Source of the DNA: Arabidopsis thaliana
Taxonomy: Eukaryota > Streptophyta > Magnoliopsida > Brassicales > Brassicaceae
Assembly: GCF_000001735.4 (NCBI RefSeq)
Contig: NC_003071.7
Location: 19,195,443 to 19,259,442, forward strand
Length of the DNA stretch: 64,000 nt
Reading direction: 5' to 3'
Made by a program: the position numbers and the translations under genes. The notes beneath the pieces are model-generated. The model ran no database searches, was not told where the DNA came from, and worked only from the letters and a program-made list of their open reading frames with translations. Shown here piece after piece: positions 48,287-59,618 of the stretch (the stretch's first letter is position 1; every line of letters begins with the position of its first letter).

Positions 48287-49428
48287 ATGGCTTCTCTTTC
48301 AGTCTCTTCCTCTTCAACCATCATCGATTCAAGAGCTCCTCCTTCTCGACTAGCCTCCGCCTCCGCCTCTTCTCCGTCGTGCATTTCACTTCCCACACTT
48401 CCGATTCAGTCTCATACCCGTGCCGCTAAAGCCACTGCTTACTGTTCGTTTTCCATAAATCTGAAGATTTTTCTTTTCACTTTTAATTTCGAGTTTAAAG
48501 TTTCAAACTTTCGAAATGGGTTTTGGTTTTTAGGTCGGAAGATTGTGAGGAACGTTGTGACGAGAGCTACTACTGAAGTTGGTGAAGCTCCTGCCACTAC
48601 TACCGAAGCTGAGACTACTGAGTTACCTGAAATCGTCAAGACTGCTCAAGAAGCTGTAAATACTCTTACTTTATTTATACAATGATGATTCTACCTCTTG
48701 CTTCTGGGTTACATGTACTGAATTTGGTTGTTTGGATTGAAGTGGGAGAAAGTGGATGACAAGTACGCTATTGGTTCTCTTGCCTTTGCTGGTGTAGTGG
48801 CTCTTTGGGGTTCTGCTGGAATGATTTCGGTGAGTAGAAGAATACTACTTTCTTCTTAAAACCCTAGTGTTAAATTTCCTTTATTTGATTCCAAAATTTG
48901 TTATTGTGAAACAGGCAATCGATAGGCTTCCATTGGTTCCTGGTGTTCTTGAACTTGTAGGCATCGGTTACACAGGAGTGAGTTTCTTCTTCTCTTTGTA
49001 TCACTTGAACCAAAGCTCTCATGAACCTGTTTTGAGGATATAGATGATTCATCACTTCACTTTTGGATTTAGGATTAGTTCTCTGAATTTAGAATCCGAA
49101 CATCTGCAATTCATATGGAGATATGATATCAGAAATTGATTGCTGCTTCTCGCTAGTGTTTCAATCTTAAAAGACGTGTGTAGTTTGTTTCAATTGTGTG
49201 ATGGACCTTATTAACATTTGGTTTTTCTATGGCAGTGGTTCACTTACAAGAACCTGGTCTTCAAACCAGACAGGTTAACCAATTCTCTCTTTAACTCTGT
49301 GTTTGGTTGCATGTAATACTGAGAATGGAAGACTCAAATTCTCGAGGAAATTGTTTGTTATCTGTTTCAGGGAGGCTTTGTTTGAGAAGGTCAAGAGCAC
49401 ATACAAAGACATATTAGGGAGCAGCTGA
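48287..49428 (+). CDS. CURT1B: CURVATURE THYLAKOID 1B (PSI-P/TMP14)
   Basis: The exons 48287-48443, 48534-48655, 48743-48829, 48915-48977, 49236-49273 and 49371-49428 give 174 codons. The N-terminus (about 1-60) is Ser/Ala-rich with few acidic residues, as in a chloroplast transit peptide. The mature part is a CAAD domain: an amphipathic helix, two membrane spans (about 103-122 and 128-148, with a GIGYTGW turn) and a second amphipathic helix (REALFEKVKSTYKDIL). CURT1 proteins oligomerise at grana margins and bend the thylakoid membrane. This one was earlier described as PSI-P/TMP14. Confidence 0.96.
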
Positions 49429-50562
49429 ATCAAAGGAGGAAGAAGAAGAAGAAGAGCCTTTTTGAGGCCATTCATGAATTGGAATGAAGGATATCAAAAG
49501 AATCTAACACAAAGGCCACGTCCTTCCTTCAATCTTTCCTTCTTGTAACTAAATAATTTTCATCCTTTCTCTCTCTCTGTCTCTGGTCTTTTTTAGCTCA
49601 AAGTATCATCCATTTATGTCAAAGTGTTGTAAATTCCTCAAGACTATATATGAGATGTTTTGTTTCATTTTCCAAAATTTCAAACTTTGTCCCCATTTAG
49701 TCTTCTACCCTTCATGCATGGTTAGCTTAGCTTAATGCTGAACTGTTGAATAACGATATGGGCCTTATGCTAAAAGAACAAAACCTTATGGGTCTAAAAA
49801 AAATAAGCCCAATATAAAACTATGGCCCAAATAAGTTTAGGTCCATTAGAGTGTGAGAATAGCGCGTGTAGTGAACCGCACGAGAATGCGCGTTCGATTG
49901 TTGGTGAAGTAGTCGTCTAGATTCCCGGGTCCACTGATGTTTCTAGTGTATCAGACACGTGTCGACAAACTGGTGGGAGAGATTAACGATCTTAAGTAGG
50001 TCCCACTAGATCAAGATATTATAACGAATTGACCTTTTTAACCTTTCAGGTAGTCCCGGAACTCGTGGCCTAGAATACAAAGAAGGTTGTGAACAAGTTG
50101 ATGTTAAGATGGACAAGAATGTAACTTGAACAAAAGCTGAATCATCTCTTCAGCCACTAGTATGTTGACATATGGCAGTTTCTTTTGTAGCCTCGAAATA
50201 AATAAATTAAAAAGTTTGAGGTTAAAGATAATTATAGTGGCTGAGATTTCTCCATTTCCGTAGCTTCTGGTCTCTTTTCTTTGTTTCATTGATCAAAAGC
50301 AAATCACTTCTTCTTCTTCTTCTTCTCGATTTCTTACTGTTTTCTTATCCAACGAAATCTGGAATTAAAAATGGAATCTTTATCGAATCCAAGCTGATTT
50401 TGTTTCTTTCATTGAATCATCTCTCTAAAGGTACTTAAGATTGATTTATTGTCATGGTCTTTCTTATTGTTTGATGAATAACTTGACTTGATTGTTTTTT
50501 GTTTTGTGGATTAGTGGAATTTTGTAAAGAGAAGATCTGAAGTTGTGTAGAGGAGCTTAGTG
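49429..50562. other. CURT1B 3' region and CCA1 promoter and leader
   Basis: After the CURT1B 3' UTR (to about 49700) come several gggcc/ggccc words (49760-49830) and the CCA1 promoter. A leader intron probably runs from 50431 (aaag|gtactt) to 50514 (ttag|tggaat), so CCA1 translation starts 48 bases into the next exon. No other gene is seen. Confidence 0.6.
49956..50006 (+). promoter_or_regulatory. CCA1 promoter G-box and TCP (CHE) site
   Basis: A cacgtg G-box lies at 49956-49961 in agacacgtgtc. Forty bases on, ggtcccac (49999-50006) matches the class I TCP site through which CHE (TCP21) is known to repress CCA1. PRR proteins also occupy this promoter region. The motifs are read directly, while their function rests on published work on CCA1. 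Confidence 0.7.
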
Positions 50563-53275
50563 ATGGAGACAAATTCGTCTGGAGAAGATCTGGTTATTAA
50601 GGTAAATTAAACTAAATTTTAGGGGGAAGATGATTGTTTTAGGTGTCAAAGATTGAGAATTTTAATGAAACTTGATATAGACTCGGAAGCCATATACGAT
50701 AACAAAGCAACGTGAAAGGTGGACTGAGGAAGAACATAATAGATTCATTGAAGCTTTGAGGCTTTATGGTAGAGCATGGCAGAAGATTGAAGGTTGATTT
50801 TTATTTCCCTTTATATGTCTTATTTTTTGTGTTTGCAGAGGTTTGTCTTCAAACTGATTTGCTTTTTTTCATTTGGACAGAACATGTAGCAACAAAAACT
50901 GCTGTCCAGATAAGAAGTCACGCTCAGAAATTTTTCTCCAAGGTAAAATCGGTTAATTTTGAAATGATGTTCTCATCTTCATTGGCTTAATGCTTAAGAC
51001 TTATTGAAAGCCAGGCAAGTTTTCTGCTTCTTTTGCTTCTTAGTCAGGAGATAGATAGATTACGTTTTTAGAGTTTAGTAATGAGCAATAAGTCTTAAAA
51101 TAGTTGGAGAAATGACGAGATGTAATCGTTTTCTTTTGTTTATGCCTATATCTTGTTAATCCACAAACATGTACATAGATTCTTCAGAAGAATGTTAGTT
51201 TCTTTAGATTCTTCAGATAAACTTGTGTCTTCTTACCGATTCTGAGGTAGTGGCAAAAGTGGGCTGAGTGCTAGAAATTTTTGAATGTTCCTTGTGATAA
51301 GCCATAGAGGTAAACCATTTTTGATTTTCCAGTTCTGTCATTTAAACTTGTTAGTGTCATTAGATTTTTGTTTGTTTACGTTTGTTTAGAGGGTAACAAA
51401 ACTACTCTCATCTCTCTCAGGTAGAGAAAGAGGCTGAAGCTAAAGGTGTAGCTATGGGTCAAGCGCTAGACATAGCTATTCCTCCTCCACGGCCTAAGCG
51501 TAAACCAAACAATCCTTATCCTCGAAAGACGGGAAGTGGAACGATCCTTATGTCAAAAACGGGTGTGAATGATGGAAAAGAGTCCCTTGGATCAGAAAAA
51601 GTGTCGCATCCTGAGGTGATTTTCATGGTCATATGGCATCTTTTTGCAGTGTGTCACATTGCTCCTCATGTTATTAATACAGATTGTGTGCTTCGTTTAT
51701 AGATGGCCAATGAAGATCGACAACAATCAAAGCCTGAAGAGAAAACTCTGCAGGAAGACAACTGTTCAGATTGTTTCACTCATCAGTATCTCTCTGCTGC
51801 ATCCTCCATGAATAAAAGTTGTATAGAGACATCAAACGCAAGCACTTTCCGCGAGTTCTTGCCTTCACGGGAAGAGGTAAAAAACAATCTTTCATTGCTA
51901 TTTGAGGTTTTAAGACGATTAGTACTTTTCATGAAACTAAAACCGTGGGGGAATAACAGGGAAGTCAGAATAACAGGGTAAGAAAGGAGTCAAACTCAGA
52001 TTTGAATGCAAAATCTCTGGAAAACGGTAATGAGCAAGGACCTCAGACTTATCCGATGCATATCCCTGTGCTAGTGCCATTGGGGAGCTCAATAACAAGT
52101 TCTCTATCACATCCTCCTTCAGAGCCAGATAGTCATCCCCACACAGTTGCAGGAGATTATCAGTCGTTTCCTAATCATATAATGTCAACCCTTTTACAAA
52201 CACCGGCTCTTTATACTGCCGCAACTTTCGCCTCATCATTTTGGCCTCCCGATTCTAGTGGTGGCTCACCTGTTCCAGGGAACTCACCTCCGAATCTGGC
52301 TGCCATGGCCGCAGCCACTGTTGCAGCTGCTAGTGCTTGGTGGGCTGCCAATGGATTATTACCTTTATGTGCTCCTCTTAGTTCAGGTGGTTTCACTAGT
52401 CATCCTCCATCTACTTTTGGACCATCATGTGATGTAGAGTACACAAAAGCAAGCACTTTACAACATGGTTCTGTGCAGAGCCGAGAGCAAGAACACTCCG
52501 AGGCATCAAAGGCTCGATCTTCACTGGACTCAGAGGATGTTGAAAATAAGAGTAAACCAGTTTGTCATGAGCAGCCTTCTGCAACACCTGAGAGTGATGC
52601 AAAGGGTTCAGATGGAGCAGGAGACAGAAAACAAGTTGACCGGTCCTCGTGTGGCTCAAACACTCCGTCGAGTAGTGATGATGTTGAGGCGGATGCATCA
52701 GAAAGGCAAGAGGATGGCACCAATGGTGAGGTGAAAGAAACGAATGAAGACACTAATAAACCTCAAACTTCAGAGTCCAATGCACGCCGCAGTAGAATCA
52801 GCTCCAATATAACCGATCCATGGAAGTCTGTGTCTGACGAGGTACTTACTTGGACTAAAGATCAACTTCCTTTATTTCAAATCATTTTCTCATATAAATA
52901 TTGTACATTCAGGGTCGAATTGCCTTCCAAGCTCTCTTCTCCAGAGAGGTATTGCCGCAAAGTTTTACATATCGAGAAGAACACAGAGAGGAAGAACAAC
53001 AACAACAAGAACAAAGATATCCAATGGCACTTGATCTTAACTTCACAGCTCAGTTAACACCAGTTGATGATCAAGAGGAGAAGAGAAACACAGGATTTCT
53101 TGGAATCGGATTAGATGCTTCAAAGCTAATGAGTAGAGGAAGAACAGGTTTTAAACCATACAAAAGATGTTCCATGGAAGCCAAAGAAAGTAGAATCCTC
53201 AACAACAATCCTATCATTCATGTGGAACAGAAAGATCCCAAACGGATGCGGTTGGAAACTCAAGCTTCCACATGA
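50563..53275 (+). CDS. CCA1: CIRCADIAN CLOCK ASSOCIATED 1
   Basis: There are seven coding exons: 50563-50601, 50681-50792, 50881-50942, 51421-51615, 51703-51876, 51960-52841 and 52913-53275. They give 608 codons. A single MYB repeat of the SHAQKF type lies at about residues 24-74 ([26 protein letters not shown] at 63-68). The rest is a long, Ser-rich regulatory region with an Ala-rich stretch ([17 protein letters not shown]). CCA1 is the morning clock repressor that binds evening elements and CCA1-binding sites. The 478-base intron after the MYB exons (50943-51420) is much longer than its neighbours and contains stops. Its retention is the basis of the known CCA1-beta form, which lacks the MYB domain. 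Confidence 0.98.
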
Positions 53276-53748
53276 GACTCTATTTTCATCTGATCTGTTG
53301 TTTGTACTCTGTTTTTAAGTTTTCAAGACCACTGCTACATTTTCTTTTTCTTTTGAGGCCTTTGTATTTGTTTCCTTGTCCATAGTCTTCCTGTAACATT
53401 TGACTCTGTATTATTCAACAAATCATAAACTGTTTAATCTTTTTTTTTCCAACCTGGAAAGAACTTCACTCAAGGGGCTCTTGTTCTTGATATATGCAAA
53501 CGACAGAGTTCCAAAACGTAATCTTAGCCCATCCATCACCCTTAAGTTGTCTCATAACTCATAAGTAAGCACAAAAGCACCACACAAATAAGCAAACTCT
53601 ACTTCCTTATGTCATCACATAAATAGAAAGGCAAGCAGCCAAAGGCAAGCAGTAGCAAGTACAACAGAGTTGTTACAAAAAAGGATTAAATAAAAACAGA
53701 AGTTATAAGGATAAATCCAACCACACCCATGAAATGACCCCATATCTT
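53276..53748. other. Convergent 3' ends of CCA1 and the DUF724 gene
   Basis: The two genes face each other here. The first part is the CCA1 3' UTR and the last part is the DUF724 gene's 3' UTR, leaving little spacer. No other feature is seen. Confidence 0.5.
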
Positions 53749-54467
53749 TTATTTGGCCGTCTCCTTGTCTTCAAAGCTGCTTTTGCACCTCACCAGACTC
53801 TTTTTCAGCTTGCTATAATCATCTGCCATCTCTTTCTCCATCCCTTTTTGTTGTCTGAGGGATTCACGTCTCATCTTGCGGAGAACTAACAGCGTGAGGA
53901 CCTGTGATAAAGGTTCTGCAACGTCGAAACCCTGCTCCTCGAACATTTTAAATGTCTCTCTGTAGACATCTAGTTCACTTTTTGGAGTGTCCTCACACAT
54001 ACCATCTACTGTCTTTACACAATCGATAAAAGCTGCAGTCAGATAGGCTGCAGTCGGTTCACCAAAACTTGGATGCGTGTAAGCCAATGATGGGAAGTGA
54101 GGACGTTGTGGTGTTCTTTTGTAGACCTCATCAGACTCAAACTCTTTCCACGAAGCTAAAGTCTTGGTAAAAGGCAAAACAATTTCCTCACCAGCTGATC
54201 CTCCTGTAGGAGCTGACCACCAACACAAAACAATGAGAATTGCGTAAGTGTACACGTATCTAGCTAGTTGTTCGTCGTATCAATGCAAGCCTCCTATCGA
54301 GAGTATAATATACCTGCAGTCTCGTTGTTGAGATCTGAGTGGTGCTCTTGTTCTACTCTTCTCCTCTTACCGCGGCCACTGGCATCATAATTAGGATGAT
54401 CAGCATCAATTATAAGCAAGCCCCTCTCCTTCACAGGCCCGGCCCGTGACCCATTTGTAAGAAACAT
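53749..54467 (-). CDS. DUF4: DUF724 protein, short form (AT2G46840-like)
   Basis: Exons 54467-54314 and 54212-53749 give 205 codons. The C-terminal part (LPFTKTLASWKEFES, then HPSFGEPTAAYLTAAFIDCV and a charged helical end) is the DUF724 domain, found in plant nuclear Agenet/DUF724 proteins thought to act in RNA transport or growth. No Agenet domain is present. The N-terminal 60 or so residues are a short basic stretch (GRGKRRRVEQEH, a likely nuclear signal). The protein is far shorter than typical members, so it is probably a truncated family member. Codons upstream of the chosen ATG overlap a possible transposon end. The exon 2 acceptor is chosen by frame. Confidence 0.75.
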
Positions 54468-54600
54468 GGGTATAGGGCCACCAAAATTTGTAAGGTTTTT
54501 AGTATTAAAATTAGGCCTCAAAAATATTTGTTATTGCAAAATATAGGCCTCATTTTTCTGAGATTTTCAAATTTAGCCTCAGTTTTTACATGTGAGGCTG
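54434..54600. mobile_element. Possible hAT-type transposon end at the 5' side of the DUF724 gene
   Basis: From 54434 the plus strand reads acaggcccggcccgtgaccc, then ggtatagggccaccaaaattt, then three spaced (t)aggcctca-like words (about 54512, 54543 and 54575, the last degenerate). Ends of the CAGGGCCGGCCC type followed by ggcccc/ccaaaattt and aggcctca words are common in plant hAT elements. Only one end is seen and no target duplication was found. The DUF724 start codon lies inside it. Confidence 0.35.
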
Positions 54601-55640
54601 AAGACTTTTCCTGTCAAATTTGATGCATGTGCTGCTTCAAGCTAGCTAGAGATGTAGAAGAGTATTCGCTTCTTGTCTTCAGGTGTTAAAGAGAATGGAG
54701 GCTAAGGCTTTACATGTTATCGTAATTGTTGTATAGTGAGAAGAAGTATTGATTTGTTGTATAATGTTACAGACTTTGTCTTGTTATATGAAGACTTTCT
54801 TCAACCTGAAATTTTTTTCATAAATTGTGAGAAATTAGTAGGATTTGACTTCCATCACAAAGGTCACAAAACTCAATGAAGGACCAAAATTAATTAGGTG
54901 GCATTTGGTAACAAAGGTCGACCAATCCTGAACTGTTATAACTATAGTTATAAGCCGAGATAGTGTATGATTGTCACTATTACCAAACGATAGTGCTAGC
55001 ATCGTAACGTGAGTCCCCATTCCCCAAGTTTAATTTTGTTGCGGAGAGAACGATTAACCTTTAGATCTGACACATTCCGTAATTTTTAATCTTGCTTTAG
55101 CAACAAAGAGAAAAAAAAACTTTTCATATTTCTTCTATATTATACGGATACGTAACAATAACAAAACTATATGCTAGTAGTAAATTTATGAAGATTGATT
55201 AAAACAAAGAGAGTAGCGTTTTGGAGTAAAAATAGGAGAGCTCGAGGTCCAATGGTGCAAAATTGTTAGCTATTCAACGGACCATTAGTCTACTATTCCC
55301 CAATTTCTATAATCTCTCTACTTCGCATCTCCACCCTCCATTTTTCACGTATACCCCTCAGGATCTCGACACGTCAGATTTCTCTTTAGGTCCAAAATCC
55401 AATTATCTTTTAATAACCAAAATAATTCGGAAACCAAGTGATTTCTAACAAAAACAACTGTGCACACACGCTTGTCGATATTCAATTTTTTCACAATTCC
55501 CAAATAAAAAAACTTTAACAAAAAATTCATAATTCCAAGTCCCACGAATGTAGCTTTTGATACAAAGTCTTAAATATTCTTTTAAACATTATATACAAAA
55601 ACATCTTTTACTCATTGATTGTTCTTGCTGAAAACCTGAA
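54601..55640. other. Spacer between the DUF724 gene and the kinase-like gene
   Basis: I find no gene. The sequence is AT-rich with short frames lacking family features. The region before 55640 must hold the promoter of the next gene (tatatacaaaaac near 55591). Confidence 0.45.
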
Positions 55641-57871
55641 ATGCCTCCTCTGTTTCTTCCTTCTTCTTCCTCTGCTCTGTTTCTACTTCTTCTCCTCCTC
55701 TTAACTCTCCAAACCCTAACCTCTATCTCTCTCTCTCAGCCACAGGCTCTCCGTTCACCAGAAAAGTGTGGAAACTTCTCTGTCTCCTTCCCTTTCCAAC
55801 TCTCTTCCTCCTCCTCCGCAGCCGCTTTTCGACTCTCCTGCGAAAACTCCTCCACTCTGTTTCTTCACATAAACCACCAAAGCTACCGAATCATCGAGTT
55901 CTTCACCGACGGTCTCCTCGTAGACTTCCCTTCGTCTCCTTCTTGTCGCCAATTCAACGACTTACGCTCTTTCCCTTTCTCCGCAAACCAATTCTTCTCC
56001 ATCTCTTTCGAAAACGTAATCGGTCTTTACGACTGCGAAGATTCTTCTCTCTGTAAATTCGGTTGCGAAACCAACGATCTCTTCGGTTGTGACGGCAGAG
56101 AAGAAGACGAAACCTCCGGTGGAGATATCGGATGTTGCTATCCTTTGTCTGATCATAGCGCGTGGCGTGTAGGTGATGATTTCTCTGTGTTTAGTAGATA
56201 TGGATGCAGAGGATTCTCTTCGTGGCTTGTTCCAAGAGGGACGAACAGAGGAAAAAGAGGCGTTAAATTAGAGTGGGCTATTCCAAGAAACTCGCCGGAG
56301 GCTATTTGTGATCGTGAGGCTCGAACTGTTAACGCTACGGCTATTGAAGGAAGTGTTCGTTGTGTGTGCCGTGATGGCTTCGTCGGCGACGGCTTCCTCC
56401 ATGGCACCGGTTGCTTAAAATGTCAGTTTTATTTCTTCTTTTCATTTATTTTCGTGTATGAAACAGAGTACGTTTCAAGTAACCTTATTTTACTATTCTA
56501 AACAATGAATAGAAATATTTTGTTTCACTATGAATAATTCATAACTGAGTCATATGGTTCGTTGGGTTACTAAAAAACTTAGTTTTGATTCAGCTCAGTA
56601 ATTCATTTTGCCTTAGTTTAAAAAGACAAGTGTTTCTTGAGTTACAAGCAACTTACACTACTTGGTTTACTGTTGTAACAGCTTGCTTCAAAGACGGAAA
56701 GGAATTATATGGAGACAAATGCAAGATCAAGAAACACAACGGGAAGAAACTCACTGTTTTAGCCGGTAATTTAAGATAATCTCATCTGAATAATTTGAAC
56801 CAAACTTCTTGCTAAAATCATTAATCATATGCAGGTGTTTTGGCTCCTCTGTTCATACTAGGCTCACTGTTAGCTCTCTTCTGTCTCCTAAAACGTCCGG
56901 TAACAAGTCACAAAGATCAACAGTTCGATATATCTACAACAACTACCACTACTAATAGTGTTTCGTTTCGCAAAGGTTACAACAAGACTCGTCTCTTCAC
57001 GTACCGTGAGTTAGAAGAAGCCACCAAAGGGTTTCAAGATTCACAAAAACTCACACAAGGCAAAACCGGAACAATCTACTCAGGCAATCTAACAAACGGA
57101 ACACGCGTGATCGTTCACAAGGTTCTCTGCGAAAACCAGATTGAATTCATGGAGATTTCGTCTCAGATTGATCATCTATCCGCGGTTTTGCATAGAAACC
57201 TCGCGAGAATCATAGGTTTTTGTATGGATATTGGATATAATCCACTAGTTGTTTACGAGTATCCGGTAAATGGATCGCTTGGAGACCGATTGCGGCTAGG
57301 GCTTGATTGGTGCAAGAGAGTTAACATTGTAGCTGAAGTCGCTGGTTTACTCGCGTTACTTCAGTATGAGAACTATCCACCGATTCTACACACCAACATT
57401 TCTTCTGGTAACATCTTCTTAGACGAAGATTTTCAAGCTAAAGTCACAGGTTTTGGTTTGCAGAGGAAACAGAGGATTGATACTAGTATGTACGATTTCG
57501 CGGTTTTGCTTCTAGAGATTGTGACTGGTTTAAAGCAGAGAGAAGAGACGGTAACTCAAGCGTTACAGAAGATTAGAAGCGGTAAGCTTGAAGAAATCGT
57601 GGATCCTTCAATGTATTTTCATGAGCAGCCTGTGGCTTTTAGAGAACAGATTGGTTTAGTAGCTGATATAGCGACTCGGTGCGTTTTGTTTGGTGGTGAT
57701 GGGAAATTTGGAATGGTTGATGCAGCTAGAGAGCTGTTGCAGATCGCTGGAAACAACGGTGGAGGCGGCTGCGATAAGAAAAGAGATGGAATTGAGGAAA
57801 CGTTTTCGAATTCAAGTTTGCTTCAGATGATTTCTATGTCTCCTGATTCTATCTATCTCCCTAAAACCTAA
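55641..57871 (+). CDS. WAK-like receptor protein with degenerate kinase domain
   Basis: The exons 55641-56421, 56682-56765 and 56835-57871 give 633 codons (AT2G46850). There is a signal peptide (Leu-rich, about 1-33), a cysteine-rich GUB_WAK-type wall-binding region (CGNFSVSFPF, then paired Cys to about 190), an EGF-like CVCRDGFVGDGF near 245-260, a membrane span at about 291-307, and a kinase fold from about 355. Catalysis looks lost. The Gly loop reads GKTGT, the VAIK lysine position reads VIVHK (His383, Lys384), HRD is HTN (474-476) and DFG is GFG (Gly494). It is probably a plasma-membrane pseudokinase that senses or scaffolds at the cell wall. Confidence 0.9.
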
Positions 57872-58400
57872 AACAAAAACAGAGGAAGTTAAGGGTTTTT
57901 TTTGTTTGTTTTGAATGTATGTAAATTAAAAACGCTTTGCTTGAGAGTAAAGAAACGTCCTTTTCTTGATTACTAGATTGTGTTCTGAGAAAATAAATCG
58001 TGATCGCGATTGGAAGTCACGATTATAACAACGTGCAGGCAAAGAGTAAGAAGAAACACCATAAACAAGTACAATGTTTTGTTTTTCTTCCATTTTTAAA
58101 TACTGAATTTTCTTTAAAAGAAATTGAAAGGCTGAGAAAGAATATCTCTCGAATCATTAAATTCGATTTTGACCAAATCGTTATGCTATTATTAAACTCT
58201 TTTTGTCTGGTATATATATATGATAGCTTTGTTTTTGCAGAACTTACATTTTGTTTTTGTCCCTTTGAAACGAAAGAAGATCCAAAGGTAATTAATACTA
58301 ATCTCTGATTGTTTCTTGGTTTATTAGATCTTTCCAAATGCTCTGTTTTCTTCTGCACAATCAATAAATCTGTTAGTTTTAACGATTGATGTGACAATAG
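57872..58400. other. Spacer with PPA3 promoter and leader intron
   Basis: This holds the 3' UTR of the kinase-like gene and a short promoter for PPA3 (ggtatatatatatgat near 58209). A leader intron likely runs from 58288 (ccaaag|gtaatt) to 58400 (gacaatag), so the PPA3 ATG is the first codon after the acceptor. Confidence 0.5.
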
Positions 58401-59618
58401 ATGAGTGAAGAAGCATATGAAGAAACTCAGGAATCAAGTCAATCTCCTCGTCCGGTTCCAAAACTGAACGAGAGGATTCTCTCAACACTATCCAGGAGAT
58501 CTGTAGCTGCACATCCATGGCACGACCTTGAGATTGGTCCTGAAGCTCCATTGGTCTTCAATGTGGTATTGTCTCTTAACTTATAACCCAAGTAAGCCTT
58601 CTTTAATCTCTCTCTCTCTCTTGGTCTGTTAACGAGAGAGCCTCTCTGGTCAGGTGGTTGAGATCACAAAGGGAAGCAAAGTGAAATATGAACTCGACAA
58701 AAAGACCGGTCTTATCAAGGTAATGTGACTTCCCAAAGATTGTGATCTTCTTTTCTTTTAACTGTTCTGATGGATGACATTGAATTTGATCTCAGGTTGA
58801 CCGGATCTTGTACTCCTCCGTTGTTTATCCACACAATTACGGATTCATCCCACGGACATTGTGTGAAGACAACGATCCTCTTGATGTCCTTGTCCTTATG
58901 CAGGTAACTGTGTTTTCACAACCATCAAAATTATCATCAAATACCACATTGTGTTGTAACCTGAGTTAGCTTCTGATTCGTGTAGGAACCAGTGCTTCCC
59001 GGATGTTTCCTCCGTGCTAGAGCCATTGGATTAATGCCCATGATTGATCAGGTTTGCATAGATCTTTCTTAGAGATCATCTAAAAGTGCAAGCTCTAGAA
59101 ATTGATATTGCATAAGAATCATCAAACTTGCAATCCAAGAAATCCAAAATTTACATATGAGCTTTGATCTTGGTACTAAATATGGCTTTGCCGGTGAACG
59201 TTTCAGGGAGAGAAAGACGACAAAATCATAGCCGTATGTGCTGATGATCCAGAGTACAAACATTTCACAGACATCAAACAACTCGCTCCTCATCGTCTCC
59301 AAGAAATCCGCCGTTTCTTCGAAGACTGTAAGATCCTTATCTCTTGTCAAATCAAATAACTAAGGACCAAAACTAAAGAAGCTTATAAATCGCGTTTGGT
59401 TTCAGATAAGAAGAACGAGAACAAGAAAGTGGCTGTCAACGATTTCTTGCCATCAGAGAGTGCACATGAAGCTATTCAGTACTCCATGTAAGATTTAACA
59501 AACCCTAAAATCGCAAACTTTGTTTGTCAACAAAACATTGAGTAACGAATCTGCATTGTTTGTGAAAATTTACAGGGATCTATACGCTGAGTATATTCTC
59601 CACACGTTGAGGAGATGA
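58401..59618 (+). CDS. PPA3: Soluble inorganic pyrophosphatase 3
   Basis: The exons 58401-58565, 58654-58719, 58796-58903, 58986-59051, 59207-59327, 59406-59487 and 59576-59618 give 216 codons. It is a family I Mg2+-dependent pyrophosphatase. The signature [11 protein letters not shown] carries the metal-binding Asp102, Asp104 and Asp107. Asp134 and Asp139 (MIDQGEKDDK) fit the second pair of metal ligands, and substrate-binding residues lie in KYELDK and [10 protein letters not shown]. It has no transit peptide, so it is probably cytosolic. It hydrolyses the pyrophosphate released by biosynthesis and, with UDP-glucose pyrophosphorylase, helps sucrose breakdown. Confidence 0.96.
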
